Source: Microcella alkalica
GTDB lineage: Bacteria > Actinomycetota > Actinomycetes > Actinomycetales > Microbacteriaceae
Direction of reading: 5' to 3'
Length of the DNA: 64,000 nucleotides
Assembly (NCBI RefSeq): GCF_014595885.1
Contig: NZ_JABUKC010000001.1
Span: forward strand, 434,001 to 498,000
Under the pieces are notes generated by a model that ran no database searches, was not told the DNA's origin, and saw only the letters and a list, made by a program, of their open reading frames with translations. This document shows, one piece after another, positions 10,595 through 18,802 of this stretch (the first letter of the stretch is position 1; each line of letters starts with the position of its first letter). Both the position numbers and the translations under genes were made by a program.

Positions 10595-11964
10595 GCATCC
10601 TCTCGATCGAGGCCACGGCGCTGCTGTACCTGCTCGCCGCCGTCTGCTTCATCCTCGCCCTCAAGGGCCTCAGCTCGCCGAAGACCGCGCGCCGCGGCAA
10701 CCTCATCGGCGCGTTCGGCGCGCTCGTCGCCGTCGTGACGGTCTTCCTGTCGACCGAGCTGGACAACATCGCGCTCATCATCATCACGATCGCGATCGGC
10801 TCGGCGATCGCGGCGCCCGTCTCGCGCCGCGTCGCGATGACGCAGATGCCGCAGCTCGTCGCGCTCTTCAACGGTGTCGGCGGCGGCGCCGCGGCGCTCG
10901 TGGCGATGCTCGAGCTCACGCACGTCGACGACCTCGGCTCGGTCATCGCGGTCGCGTTCACGGTGCTCGTCGGCGCGGTGTCGTTCTCCGGCTCGGTCAT
11001 CACGTTCGCGAAGCTGCAGGAGCTCATGCCGACGCGGCCGATCGTGTTCCCGGGCGGGCCGGTCGTCATGGCCGTCGTCGCCGTCGCGTCGCTCGCCTCG
11101 GCCGTCTGGCTCGTCGTGACCGGGGCGCCCCTCGCCGCCTACGTGCTGCTCGGCCTCGGCATCGTGCTCGGCGTGCTGTTTGTGCTGCCGGTCGGCGGCG
11201 CCGACGTGCCGATCGTCATCTCGCTGCTCAACGCCTTCACGGGACTCACGGTGGCGGCCTCGGGTCTCGTGCTCGGCAACACGCTGCTGCTCGTCGCCGG
11301 CACGCTCGTCGGCGCCTCGGGCACGATCCTCACGCGCGCCATGGCCTCCGCGATGGGGCGCAGCGTGGCGGGCATCCTGTTCGGCGCGTTCAAGGGCGGC
11401 TCGACGGCCGGCTCGACGGCGGCGAGCGACCGCCCGGTGCGCTCCTCGAGCGCGGAGGACGTCGCCATTCTGCTCGGCTACGCCCAGCGCGTGGTCGTCG
11501 TGCCCGGCTACGGCCTCGCCGTCGCCCAGGCGCAGCACACGATGGCCGAGCTCGCCTCCACCCTCGAGGCGAAGGGCATCGAGGTCGTCTTCGGCATCCA
11601 CCCCGTCGCCGGCCGCATGCCCGGGCACATGAACGTGCTGCTGGCCGAGGCGAACGTGCCCTACGAGGCGCTGCAGGAGATGGACGAGGTCAACCCGCAG
11701 TTCAAGACCGCCGATGTCGCCCTCGTGGTCGGCGCGAACGACGTCGTGAACCCCGCGGCGAAGACCACGCCCGGGTCGCCGATCTACGGGATGCCCATCC
11801 TCGACGTCGCCTCGGCGCGCCAGGTGGTCTTCCTCAAGCGGTCGATGCGCCCCGGCTTCGCCGGCATCGAGAACGACCTGCTGTTCGAGCCGCAGACGAC
11901 CCTGCTGTTCGGCGACGCGAAGGAGTCGCTCACGAAGGTGCTCGGGGCGGTCAAGGCGCTCTAG
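10591..11964 (+). CDS. pntB: NAD(P) transhydrogenase subunit beta (PntB)
   Basis: A 457-residue protein with about nine hydrophobic helices in the first 260 residues. These are followed by the NADP(H)-binding domain III, with VVVPGYGLAVAQAQH (about 303-317), FGIHPVAGRMPGHMNVLLAEANVPYE and the VGANDVVNPAA motif. It completes the proton-pumping transhydrogenase that exchanges hydride between NADH and NADP+ in the membrane, supplying NADPH. It is the last gene of a tightly overlapping three-gene operon; the next gene is convergent. Length and motifs agree with the family. Confidence 0.96.
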   Translation: MSILSIEATALLYLLAAVCFILALKGLSSPKTARRGNLIGAFGALVAVVTVFLSTELDNIALIIITIAIGSAIAAPVSRRVAMTQMPQLVALFNGVGGGAAALVAMLELTHVDDLGSVIAVAFTVLVGAVSFSGSVITFAKLQELMPTRPIVFPGGPVVMAVVAVASLASAVWLVVTGAPLAAYVLLGLGIVLGVLFVLPVGGADVPIVISLLNAFTGLTVAASGLVLGNTLLLVAGTLVGASGTILTRAMASAMGRSVAGILFGAFKGGSTAGSTAASDRPVRSSSAEDVAILLGYAQRVVVVPGYGLAVAQAQHTMAELASTLEAKGIEVVFGIHPVAGRMPGHMNVLLAEANVPYEALQEMDEVNPQFKTADVALVVGANDVVNPAAKTTPGSPIYGMPILDVASARQVVFLKRSMRPGFAGIENDLLFEPQTTLLFGDAKESLTKVLGAVKAL

Positions 11965-11996
11965 CCGACCGCGCCCTCTCGACGACGCGCGGGGCC

Positions 11997-12788
11997 TCAG
12001 GTGGTAGAGGCCTCGCGCGTTCCTTTGTCTGCGGCGGTCGGCGCGTCAAGCGGAGCCAGCAGACCCGCGCGCTCGGCGACCTCCACCGCCTCGGTGCGCG
12101 ACTCCACGCCGAGGGCGTCGAAGACCCGCATGAGGTCGTGGCCGATGGTCGAGGTGCCGAACTGCAGCGCCCGGGCGATCTGCGCGTTGGTGCGGCCGCG
12201 GCGCACCTGCTCCAGGATCTCCCGCTGCCGTGCGGTGAGCTCGCCCGGTCCTTGGCCTCCGGCGACCTTCGGGGCGGATGCTCCCGCCGAGGCCGATCTG
12301 GCCTCCGCGTCGAGCAGCGCGAGCGTGAGCATCCCGCCCACGGCCTCCCAGAACGCCGACCGCTCGGCGAGCTTCGAGGGCTGCTCCATGCCGAGGGAGA
12401 TCGCGCCGAGGGTGCGGTCGCCGCTGCGCAGCGGCAGGTACAGGGCGTGCGTGCCGCGCGGCTCGTACTCGGCGAGGGCCGGGTAGCGCTGCGTCATCTC
12501 GCGGTAGGTGCCGGCGAGCGGGCGGCCGGTGCGGGCGACATCGGAGAGCGGCAGCGCGTCGTCGAGGGGGAAGCGCGGCCCGCGCCGCAGCGTGCCGGCG
12601 GGGAACCCGTGCATCGTGCGGATCTCGAGCAGGCCGTGCTCGTCGATCGTGCCGAGCGCGGAGGCCTTCGCCTCGAAGGGCCGCAGGGCGCCCCGCACGA
12701 GCCCCTGCACGAGCGCCGAGAGCTCGGGTCGGCGGGCGCACTGCCGCGCGAGCTCGCCGAGGCAGCGCAGCAGGTCGGCGTCGTTCAC
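11997..12788 (-). CDS. GAF-like sensor with C-terminal LuxR helix-turn-helix (paralogue 1)
   Basis: A 263-residue protein with a GAF-like domain at about residues 5-165 (LRTMHGFPAGTLRRGPRFPLDDALPLSDVARTG is a typical GAF segment, here with LEI before it) and a LuxR-type helix-turn-helix near 190-250 (ELTARQREILEQVRRGRTNAQIARAL). The GTG at 12788 is supported by TACCGT seven bases upstream. It is a close paralogue of the gene just upstream, sharing domain order, length and motifs. No receiver domain or kinase is present. The ligand and targets are unknown. It is convergent with pntB and lies near the divergent suf genes. Confidence 0.8.
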   Translation of the reverse strand: MNDADLLRCLGELARQCARRPELSALVQGLVRGALRPFEAKASALGTIDEHGLLEIRTMHGFPAGTLRRGPRFPLDDALPLSDVARTGRPLAGTYREMTQRYPALAEYEPRGTHALYLPLRSGDRTLGAISLGMEQPSKLAERSAFWEAVGGMLTLALLDAEARSASAGASAPKVAGGQGPGELTARQREILEQVRRGRTNAQIARALQFGTSTIGHDLMRVFDALGVESRTEAVEVAERAGLLAPLDAPTAADKGTREASTT

Positions 12789-12795
12789 GATGTCA

Positions 12796-12801
12796 ACGGT
12801 A
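12796..12801 (-). promoter_or_regulatory. TACCGT -10 element that fixes the GTG start of LuxR paralogue 1
   Basis: TACCGT, then TGACATC (7 nt), then GTG: the same spacing as the other leaderless starts in the window. There is no Shine-Dalgarno sequence, and the frame stays open further upstream, so this motif is what decides the start. Confidence 0.5.
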
Positions 12802-12817
12802 CGAATTTTCCCGCGCG

Positions 12818-13651
12818 TCAGGAAGTCGGGTCGGGCTCGTGCGCCGCGAGGATGCCCGCGCGCATCGCCGCCTCGACGGCGTCTCGGCGCGACTCGACAC
12901 CGAGCACGTCGAAGATGCGCATGATGTCGTGACCGATCGTCGAGGTGCCGAAGTTCATGGTGCGGGCGATCTGACCGTTGGTGAGGCCCCGCTGCATGTG
13001 GGCGAGGATCTCGCGCTGCCGCGCGGTGAGGGGGCCCGCTCGCCGGCCGCGCTCGCGCGCCGTCGCGAGCTCGTCGATCGCGAGCGACGCGGAGACGAGA
13101 TCGCAGACGGCGCCCCAGAAGACGCGGTGGCGCTCGTGGTCGGGGCGGGCATCCATCTCGATCGCCAAGCCGCCGATCGTCGCCCCCCGGAGCTGCAGGG
13201 GCAGGAAGATCATGAAGCGCCCCTGCAGGCCGATCGGTGCGAGCCCCGGGTAGCGCTCGACGAGCGCCGGCACCTCGTCTTCGATGACCGTGCCGCGGCG
13301 CACCGACTCGGGCAGGGGGAAGGGGTCGCCGAGGGCGTAGCGCGGGCCGTCGCGAAGGGCGCCGACGGGGAAGCCGTACATCGTGCGCATGTCGAGGTAG
13401 CCCTGCGCGTCGAGCATGCCGACGCCGGCCGCCCGCGCCCCGAAGGGGCGCAGCGCCTGCAGCACGAGCGAGCTGGCGAACGAGGCGCGGTCGGGGCGGT
13501 TGGCGCAGATGCGCGCGAGCTCGGCGAGCGAGCCCAGCAGGTCGGCGTCGGCGAGCGGCGAGCGGCGCGCGGTGTGAGTGGTCGTGCTGATGGGGTGGTC
13601 CTGACTTCTCGGGCGCGCCCTCCGGCGGCCAAACGACCCCCATCCGACCAC
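12818..13651 (-). CDS. GAF-like sensor with C-terminal LuxR helix-turn-helix (paralogue 2)
   Basis: The domain layout matches the downstream gene: a GAF-like region (LDMRTMYGFPVGALRDGPRYALGDPFPL) and a LuxR helix-turn-helix (PLTARQREILAHMQRGLTNGQIARTMNFGTSTIGHDIMRIF). The stop at 12818 lies 30 bases from the start of paralogue 1. The start is uncertain. GTG at 13651 gives 277 residues, with an N-terminal stretch that has no match in the paralogue. Alignment with paralogue 1 puts the natural N-terminus near 13590, where only an ATC follows an AGGA site. Function is unknown; a duplicated regulator pair is clear. Confidence 0.75.
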   Translation of the reverse strand: MVGWGSFGRRRARPRSQDHPISTTTHTARRSPLADADLLGSLAELARICANRPDRASFASSLVLQALRPFGARAAGVGMLDAQGYLDMRTMYGFPVGALRDGPRYALGDPFPLPESVRRGTVIEDEVPALVERYPGLAPIGLQGRFMIFLPLQLRGATIGGLAIEMDARPDHERHRVFWGAVCDLVSASLAIDELATARERGRRAGPLTARQREILAHMQRGLTNGQIARTMNFGTSTIGHDIMRIFDVLGVESRRDAVEAAMRAGILAAHEPDPTS

Positions 13652-13674
13652 ACCGAGAATCCGGCCGAAAGGGA

Positions 13675-13756
13675 TTGACACGGCTTCGCCTGTCCGATAG
13701 GCGAAAGCCACTCGCGATCTCCTCCCCAGGTCGACGCGTCCGCGACCGCCTACCCT
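13675..13756 (+). promoter_or_regulatory. suf promoter region
   Basis: TACCCT at 13751-13756 stands six bases before the sufS GTG, matching the leaderless pattern, with GGAGGA in between. A consensus -35-like TTGACA at 13675-13680 lies too far upstream for this -10 but could pair with a second, upstream start. No IscR- or SufR-like site is recognised. Confidence 0.4.
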
Positions 13757-13762
13757 GGAGGA

Positions 13763-15070
13763 GTGACCGCCGCGCCCCTCACCTCCGCCGAGATCGAGGC
13801 GATCCGCGCGCAGTTCCCGATCCTGCGTCGCGAGGTCAACGGGCATCCGCTGACCTACCTCGATTCGGCGGCGACCGCGCAGAAGCCCGGCGTCGTGATC
13901 GACGCCGAGAGCGCCTTCCTGCGCACCGCGAACGCCGCCGTCAATCGCGGCGCGCACACCCTCGCCGGCGAGGCGACCGAGGCGTACGAGGATGCCCGCG
14001 GCACCGTCGCGCGCTTCCTCGGCGTCGCCGAGAACGAGGTGGTCTTCACGAGCCACGCCACCGAGGCGCTCAACCTCATCGCCTCCTCGCTCGGCACGGC
14101 GAGCCTCGGCCGCGGAGCCGGGTCGCACGCCGACGCCGCACCGCTCGCGCTGCGCGAGGGCGACGAGATCGTCGTCACCGAGCTCGAGCACCACGCCAAC
14201 CTCATCCCGTGGCAGGAGCTCGCCGCGCGCACCGGCGCCACGCTGCGGTACGTGCCCGTGCTCGACGACGGATCGCTCGACCTCGAGGCGGCCGCGCGCA
14301 TCATCGGCGAGCGCACGCGGCTGCTCGCCGTCACCCACGTCTCGAACGTCACCGGCGCCATCACGCCGCTCGACGCACTCGTGCCGCTCGCCCGCGCCGT
14401 CGGCGCCCTCGTCGTGCTCGACGCGTGCCAGTCCGCGCCGCACCTGCCGCTGAGGCCCCGCGAGCTCGACGTCGACCTCGCCGTGTTCAGCGGTCACAAG
14501 CTCTACGGCCCCACCGGCATCGGCGTGCTCTACGGCCGCGCCGAGCTGCTCGACGCGATGCCGCCTTTCCTCTACGGCGGGTCGATGATCACGACCGTGA
14601 CGATGGAGCGCGCCGAGTACCTGCCCGCACCGCAGCGTTTCGAGCCCGGCTCGCCCCGGCTGTCGCAGGCGGTCGGCCTCGCCGCGGCCATCCGCTTCCT
14701 CGAGGGCGTCGGCCTCGACCGCATCGCCGCGACCGAGCACGAGCTCGCCGCCCACCTGCTCGGCGGGCTCGCGAGCGTGCCGGGCGTGCGCGTGCTCGGC
14801 GGCGTCGACCCCGCGGGCCGCGTGGCGCTCGCCTCGATCGTCGTCGACGGCGTGCACGCGCACGACGCCGGCCAGGTGCTCGACGAGGTCGGCATCGCGG
14901 CGCGCGTCGGCCACCACTGCGCGCAGCCCCTGCACCGCCGACTCGGCGCGACGGCCAGCCTGCGGCTCAGCGCGGGCGTGCACACGACGGTCGCCGAGCT
15001 CGACCGGGCGATCGAGGCCGTGGCGAGCATCCGCCCGTTCTTCGGGCTCGACGGAGGGGCGGCATCGTGA
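13763..15070 (+). CDS. sufS: Cysteine desulfurase SufS
   Basis: A 435-residue class V aminotransferase-fold, PLP-dependent desulfurase that supplies sulfur for Fe-S clusters. The Schiff-base lysine is K246 in SGHKLYGPTG, and the catalytic cysteine is C386 in RVGHHCAQPLHRR. VNRGAHTLAGEATEAYEDAR near residue 60 and VTELEHHANLIPWQELA near 137 are typical of SufS. The GTG start at 13763 follows TACCCT by six bases. It overlaps sufU as GTGA. The other suf genes (B, C, D) are not here, so this is a separate sufSU unit. Confidence 0.94.
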   Translation: MTAAPLTSAEIEAIRAQFPILRREVNGHPLTYLDSAATAQKPGVVIDAESAFLRTANAAVNRGAHTLAGEATEAYEDARGTVARFLGVAENEVVFTSHATEALNLIASSLGTASLGRGAGSHADAAPLALREGDEIVVTELEHHANLIPWQELAARTGATLRYVPVLDDGSLDLEAAARIIGERTRLLAVTHVSNVTGAITPLDALVPLARAVGALVVLDACQSAPHLPLRPRELDVDLAVFSGHKLYGPTGIGVLYGRAELLDAMPPFLYGGSMITTVTMERAEYLPAPQRFEPGSPRLSQAVGLAAAIRFLEGVGLDRIAATEHELAAHLLGGLASVPGVRVLGGVDPAGRVALASIVVDGVHAHDAGQVLDEVGIAARVGHHCAQPLHRRLGATASLRLSAGVHTTVAELDRAIEAVASIRPFFGLDGGAAS

Positions 15071-15531
15071 GCGGGCTCGAGCAGCTGTACCAGCAGATCA
15101 TCCTCGACCACTCGAAGCACCCGCACGGCGTCGGGCTCGAGCCGGGCGAGGTCACGAGCCACCAGCGCAACCCCGTCTGCGGCGACGAGGTCACGCTCGC
15201 GCTGCGGTGGGATGCCGCGGGCGAGCGCGTGACGGAGGTCGCGTGGGAGGGCAGCGGCTGCTCGATCTCGCAGGCGAGCGCCTCGCTGCTGGCGACCCTC
15301 GCCGAGGAGAGCGCCGCCGAGGGCGAGGCGTGGCGGCCGGAGGAGCTGCGGGCGCTCATCGACGAGTTCCGCGAGGCGCTGCGCTCGCGCGGGTCGATCG
15401 CGCTCGACGAGGAGCGCTTCGGCGACGCGGCCGCGCTCAGCGGGGTGTCGAGGTTCGTCGCGCGCGTGAAGTGCGCGATGCTCGCGTGGGTCGCGGCGGA
15501 GGATCTGCTGTCGCGCCGCGCGGGGGTCTAA
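15067..15531 (+). CDS. sufU: Fe-S cluster assembly sulfur-transfer protein SufU
   Basis: A 154-residue SufU/NifU-like protein. The zinc ligands expected for SufU are present: C38 and D40 in NPVCGDEV, C65 in GSGCSIS, and C136 in RVKCAMLAW. The family accepts persulfide from SufS by zinc-ligand exchange, in keeping with the coupled upstream gene. The start GTG 15067 lies inside the sufS stop. The insertion between the second and third cysteines (EGEAWRPEELRALIDEF) is normal for SufU and absent from IscU. The stop TAA overlaps by three bases the stop codon of the convergent reductase gene. Confidence 0.93.
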   Translation: MSGLEQLYQQIILDHSKHPHGVGLEPGEVTSHQRNPVCGDEVTLALRWDAAGERVTEVAWEGSGCSISQASASLLATLAEESAAEGEAWRPEELRALIDEFREALRSRGSIALDEERFGDAAALSGVSRFVARVKCAMLAWVAAEDLLSRRAGV

Positions 15532-15998
15532 CCCTCGGCGCCTGCCGTCGCCTCAGCGCCCTCGACCGGCTCGAGCAGCCACAGCGGGATGAGCCGCTCC
15601 GTCTTCTGCTGGTAGTTCGCGTAGTCGGGCCAGACCTCGCACGCGCGCTGCCACCAGACCTCGCGCTCGGGACCCTCGGGCAGCTCGCGGGCGCGGTAGT
15701 CGCGCTTGTCGGCGAGGTCCTGCAGCTCGCACAGCGGGTGCGCGACGAGGTTGTGGTGCCACGCCGGATGCTCGGGGGCGCCGCCCTTCGAGGCGACGCA
15801 CACGTAGCGGCCCTCGTGCTCGACGCGCATGAGCGCGGTCTTGCGCAGCTTGCCGCTCGCCGCGCCGAGCGTCGTCAGCACGATGATGGGGCGGCCGCGC
15901 AGGTCGTTGCCCTCGGCGCCGTTCGTGCGCTCGTAGAGCTCGGCCTGCTCGCGGGCCCAGGCAGACGTGCTCGGTGCGTACTCTCCGGTCAGCGGCAT
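15528..15998 (-). CDS. Deazaflavin (F420)-dependent nitroreductase family protein
   Basis: A 156-residue protein of the DDN/F420H2-dependent reductase family (split beta-barrel). The segments RPIIVLTTLGAASGKLRKTALMRVEHEGRYVCVASKGGAPEHPAWHHNL (about 40-88) match the cofactor-binding region of that family, and AEL and PLWLLEPV flank it. Such enzymes use reduced F420 to reduce quinones or nitroaromatics. An F420-dependent glucose-6-phosphate dehydrogenase at the right end of the window is consistent with F420 use. TACCGT six bases before the ATG at 15998 gives a leaderless start. Its stop overlaps the sufU stop. Confidence 0.85.
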   Translation of the reverse strand: MPLTGEYAPSTSAWAREQAELYERTNGAEGNDLRGRPIIVLTTLGAASGKLRKTALMRVEHEGRYVCVASKGGAPEHPAWHHNLVAHPLCELQDLADKRDYRARELPEGPEREVWWQRACEVWPDYANYQQKTERLIPLWLLEPVEGAEATAGAEG

Positions 15999-16074
15999 GA
16001 GGCAACGGTAGCCCGCGCCGGCGACGTCGCAGCTGCGTTTGGCGTGTCGCGGTCGGGCGGCGTATCGTCAACGT

Positions 16075-16090
16075 TCGAACACACGTTCGA
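16075..16090. promoter_or_regulatory. LexA (SOS) box
   Basis: TCGAAC-ACAC-GTTCGA is a perfect match to the actinobacterial/Gram-positive LexA operator TCGAAC(N4)GTTCGA. It lies 52 bases before the GTG of the small gene at 16142 and 77 bases upstream of the divergent reductase start. The downstream gene is the more likely target because the reductase has its own -10 next to its ATG. Confidence 0.85.
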
Positions 16091-16141
16091 ATCCTGTCGA
16101 GTCGCGCGGGCCGGAGCGCACGAGCCGTTGAGGAGGCTGCC

Positions 16142-16492
16142 GTGCCGGCGCTCGCCCACTCCCTCTCCGCATCCGTCGCGACCCCGACGCCGACGCCCCC
16201 GGCTGACGCCTCGGCGGCGCCCGCGGTCGTCTGGGCCGATGCGGAGGGTCGCCCCATCCGCCTGGTCTGGCAGGGCGCGCGCTGGCGCGTCACCGACCGC
16301 CCGACCGTCATCACCGAGCCCGTCGCCTGGTGGCGTCGTCTCGACCCGGATGCCCTGGCCCTCGACCTGGCGCCGCGCCAGTGCACCGGCTGGCGCCTGC
16401 AGGCCACGAGTGACGACGGCCGCACGTGCGTGCTCGACCTGCGCGACGGGGGTGATGCGAGCCGGTGGTTCGTGGTGAAGGTCTACGAGTAG
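16142..16492 (+). CDS. Small SOS-controlled protein, DUF6504-like
   Basis: A 116-residue protein. After a disordered Ala/Thr/Pro-rich N-terminus (1-30) comes a compact domain with VVWADAEGRPIRLVWQGARWRV, WWRRL and the C-terminal WFVVKVYE. Alternating Trp and Arg residues and this layout resemble DUF6504 proteins, which often sit beside translesion polymerase genes. That match is from memory and moderate. GAGGAGG five bases before the GTG at 16142 is a strong ribosome site. A perfect LexA box 52 bases upstream makes DNA-damage induction likely. No imuA/imuB or dnaE2 gene is adjacent. The molecular function is unknown. Confidence 0.65.
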   Translation: MPALAHSLSASVATPTPTPPADASAAPAVVWADAEGRPIRLVWQGARWRVTDRPTVITEPVAWWRRLDPDALALDLAPRQCTGWRLQATSDDGRTCVLDLRDGGDASRWFVVKVYE

Positions 16493-16509
16493 GCGGCCAT
16501 AATCGGCAC

Positions 16510-17301
16510 ATGGTGCGATGGCGGCGACGGGATGCTCCGCTCCTGACCGTCACGCGCGACACCGGCACCGGCCCGACCGTCGTGATGATCCACGGCATCG
16601 CCTCGTCGTCGGTGACTTTCCACCACCTCGTGCCGCTGCTCGAGGCTGACCACCGGTGTATCACCCTCGACATCCTCGGCTTCGGCGCCTCGGTCGCGCC
16701 GGAGGGTGCGACCTACACCCTCGAGGAGCACGCCGAGGCGCTCGCCGCCACGCTCACGCACCTGCGCCTGCGCGGCCCCGTCACGCTCGTCGGTCACTCG
16801 CTCGGCGCCCTCATCGCGGCGCGCTACGCCGCGACGAGACCCCGTGGGCTCGAGCGCCTCGTGCTCGTCGGCTCGCCGATCTACCTGCCGCCGGCCACCA
16901 TCGGCGACCCCGTCGACCGCGCGAGCATGGGCGCCTACTTCACCGTTTACGAGTTCCTGCGGCAGAACCCGACCTTCACGCGCCGCACCGCGGCGGCGCT
17001 CGCCGCGATCGCGCCCATCCGCGGCGTGCTCGACCTCACCGAGACCAACTGGGTGCCGTTCATGCTCTCGCTGCAGAACGCGATCGAGTCGCAGACGACG
17101 CTCGCCGACCTCGCCCGCGTGCGCGTGCCGATCGACCTCGTCTACGGCGCGCTCGACCCCTTCCTCGCCCCGGGCGGCATCGCGATCGTCGAGCAGCTTC
17201 GGCACGTGCGCGCGCACCGCGTGCAGGGGGTCGCGCACATCATCCGGCCGCGGCTCGCGCAGGCGGTGGCGCGCGTCATCGCGGAGCCGCCGACCGACTG
17301 A
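16510..17301 (+). CDS. Alpha/beta hydrolase
   Basis: A 263-residue alpha/beta hydrolase-fold protein. It has the oxyanion-hole segment VVMIHGIASSS (about 21-31), the nucleophile elbow VGHSLG (about residues 94-99), an acid in YGALDPF (about 216-222), and the catalytic histidine in GVAHIIRP near 243. The N-terminus (MVRWRRRDAPL) is basic, with no signal peptide. The substrate is unknown; esterase, epoxide hydrolase or C-C hydrolase activities share this fold. CATAAT lies six bases before the ATG at 16510, so it probably has its own leaderless transcript besides readthrough from the SOS gene 17 bases upstream. Confidence 0.85.
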   Translation: MVRWRRRDAPLLTVTRDTGTGPTVVMIHGIASSSVTFHHLVPLLEADHRCITLDILGFGASVAPEGATYTLEEHAEALAATLTHLRLRGPVTLVGHSLGALIAARYAATRPRGLERLVLVGSPIYLPPATIGDPVDRASMGAYFTVYEFLRQNPTFTRRTAAALAAIAPIRGVLDLTETNWVPFMLSLQNAIESQTTLADLARVRVPIDLVYGALDPFLAPGGIAIVEQLRHVRAHRVQGVAHIIRPRLAQAVARVIAEPPTD

Positions 17302-17347
17302 GCGCCGCATCCTGCACGAGCGACCCTCCCAGGCTTAGAGTCGAGGG

Positions 17348-18802
17348 ATGATCGATGACGACGACGTCGCGGCGCGTGACGCAGAGTTCGCCGCCCTCTT
17401 CCGCCGCTTCCTCACCGACGTCGTGCATCGCGCCGACGCCGGCCCGTCCGCGCTGACGGCGCTCGGCGAACTCGTGTCCCAGCATCTGGGGGTGGATGCT
17501 CGCACGCTCGCCGTCGTCGAAGATAGCATCCCGGCTCACCGACTGGCCGACCTCGACGCGGCGTTCGACGCGATCGCGGGCCCCGACGATCGCATCGTCG
17601 GCGTCTCGGGCGGGCAGCAGAAGCGCTTCGCTTCGCTCGTGGAGATGATTGCCGGCGGGGGCATGCCGTTCGGGGAGGCTCCCGTCGACTACGTCAGCGT
17701 CGACGTCGGGCCCGGCGAGCAGCGCAGCGTCGTCGGCTTCGGGCTGCGCCTCATGACCGTCGACGGCGAGCCCGTCGTCGCCCTGCAGCGCGCGGCTGAT
17801 CCGCAACACGGCCGCGTGCTCGCGAGCGTCGAGCTGCTCGCTCGCGACCGCGGTCGCGCGGCGTCGCTGCTCGCCGCACTGCGCACCGCCATGAACGAGC
17901 ACAGCGTGCTCCGCGGCAAGGTGCTGACCTTCTCGCAGAGCGCGTTCGACTACGGCACCGGCGCGATCGGCTTCTTGCCCCGGCCGGAGGTGCCCGCTGA
18001 GAGCGTCGTGCTGCCCGAGGGCGCACTCGCGCGCGTGCGCGAGCACATCGTCGGCATCCGCGAGCACGCGCCGAGGCTCCGCGCGGCCGGAGCCCACCTC
18101 AAGCGGGGCGCGCTGCTGTACGGCCCGCCCGGCACCGGCAAGACCCTCACCGTCAACCACCTCGTCTCTCGCGCGGAGGGCGTCACCACGGTGCTGCTGA
18201 CGGGGGCGTCCATCCGATTCATCACGGAGGCCGCCCAGCTCGCTCGGGCGATGAGCCCGAGCCTCGTCGTGCTGGAGGACGTCGACCTCATCGCGCACGA
18301 GCGAGACCTGCACGGATCACCGCAGCCACTGCTGTTCTCCGTGCTCGACGCGCTCGACGGGCTCGACGGCGACGCGGACGTCGCCTTCGTGATGACCACG
18401 AACCGGGTCGAGCTGCTGGAACGCGCGCTCGTCGAGCGACCTGGCCGCGTCGATCTCGCCGTCGAGATCCCGCTGCCTGACGCGGATGCTCGTCGCCGGC
18501 TGTTCGCGATCTACGCCGGCGGTGCACCCTTCAGTGACGCCGCGGTGGCGGAGGCGGCCGACCGCTGTGAGGGCGTCACCGGCTCGTTTGCGAAGGAGCT
18601 CGTGCGGCGAGCACTGCTGCGAGCGGCGACGGCGGGCGAGGCCCCCAGCGACGAGCACCTTCGCCAGGCGACCGACGAGCTGCTCGACGATCGCGAGGTG
18701 CTCACCCGGCGGCTCGTCGGCGGCACGGACGGCGTCGAGGCGTCGCCGTGGGAGGACGACGGCCCGACGGGCTACGGCTCCACCGTCAGCTTCAGCGGCT
18801 GA
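17348..18802 (+). CDS. AAA+ ATPase of unknown role
   Basis: A 484-residue protein. Residues about 1-225 form an N-terminal region without a recognised family. It is followed by a classic AAA+ module with Walker A GPPGTGKT (259-266), Walker B LVVLEDVDLI (about 305-314), sensor 1 in MTTNR, arginine fingers in ERPGRVD, and a helical lid to residue about 450. There is no FtsH protease domain, second AAA module or transmembrane helix, so it is neither FtsH nor CDC48. An unfoldase or remodelling role is likely; the target is unknown. TAGAGT six bases before the ATG gives the start. It is monocistronic. Confidence 0.8.
   Translation: MIDDDDVAARDAEFAALFRRFLTDVVHRADAGPSALTALGELVSQHLGVDARTLAVVEDSIPAHRLADLDAAFDAIAGPDDRIVGVSGGQQKRFASLVEMIAGGGMPFGEAPVDYVSVDVGPGEQRSVVGFGLRLMTVDGEPVVALQRAADPQHGRVLASVELLARDRGRAASLLAALRTAMNEHSVLRGKVLTFSQSAFDYGTGAIGFLPRPEVPAESVVLPEGALARVREHIVGIREHAPRLRAAGAHLKRGALLYGPPGTGKTLTVNHLVSRAEGVTTVLLTGASIRFITEAAQLARAMSPSLVVLEDVDLIAHERDLHGSPQPLLFSVLDALDGLDGDADVAFVMTTNRVELLERALVERPGRVDLAVEIPLPDADARRRLFAIYAGGAPFSDAAVAEAADRCEGVTGSFAKELVRRALLRAATAGEAPSDEHLRQATDELLDDREVLTRRLVGGTDGVEASPWEDDGPTGYGSTVSFSG

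Noticed and set aside
13589-13591. ATC as start codon of LuxR paralogue 2
   Set aside because: It is well placed by homology and follows AGGA, but ATC initiation is very rare. GTG 13651 was used and the doubt recorded.
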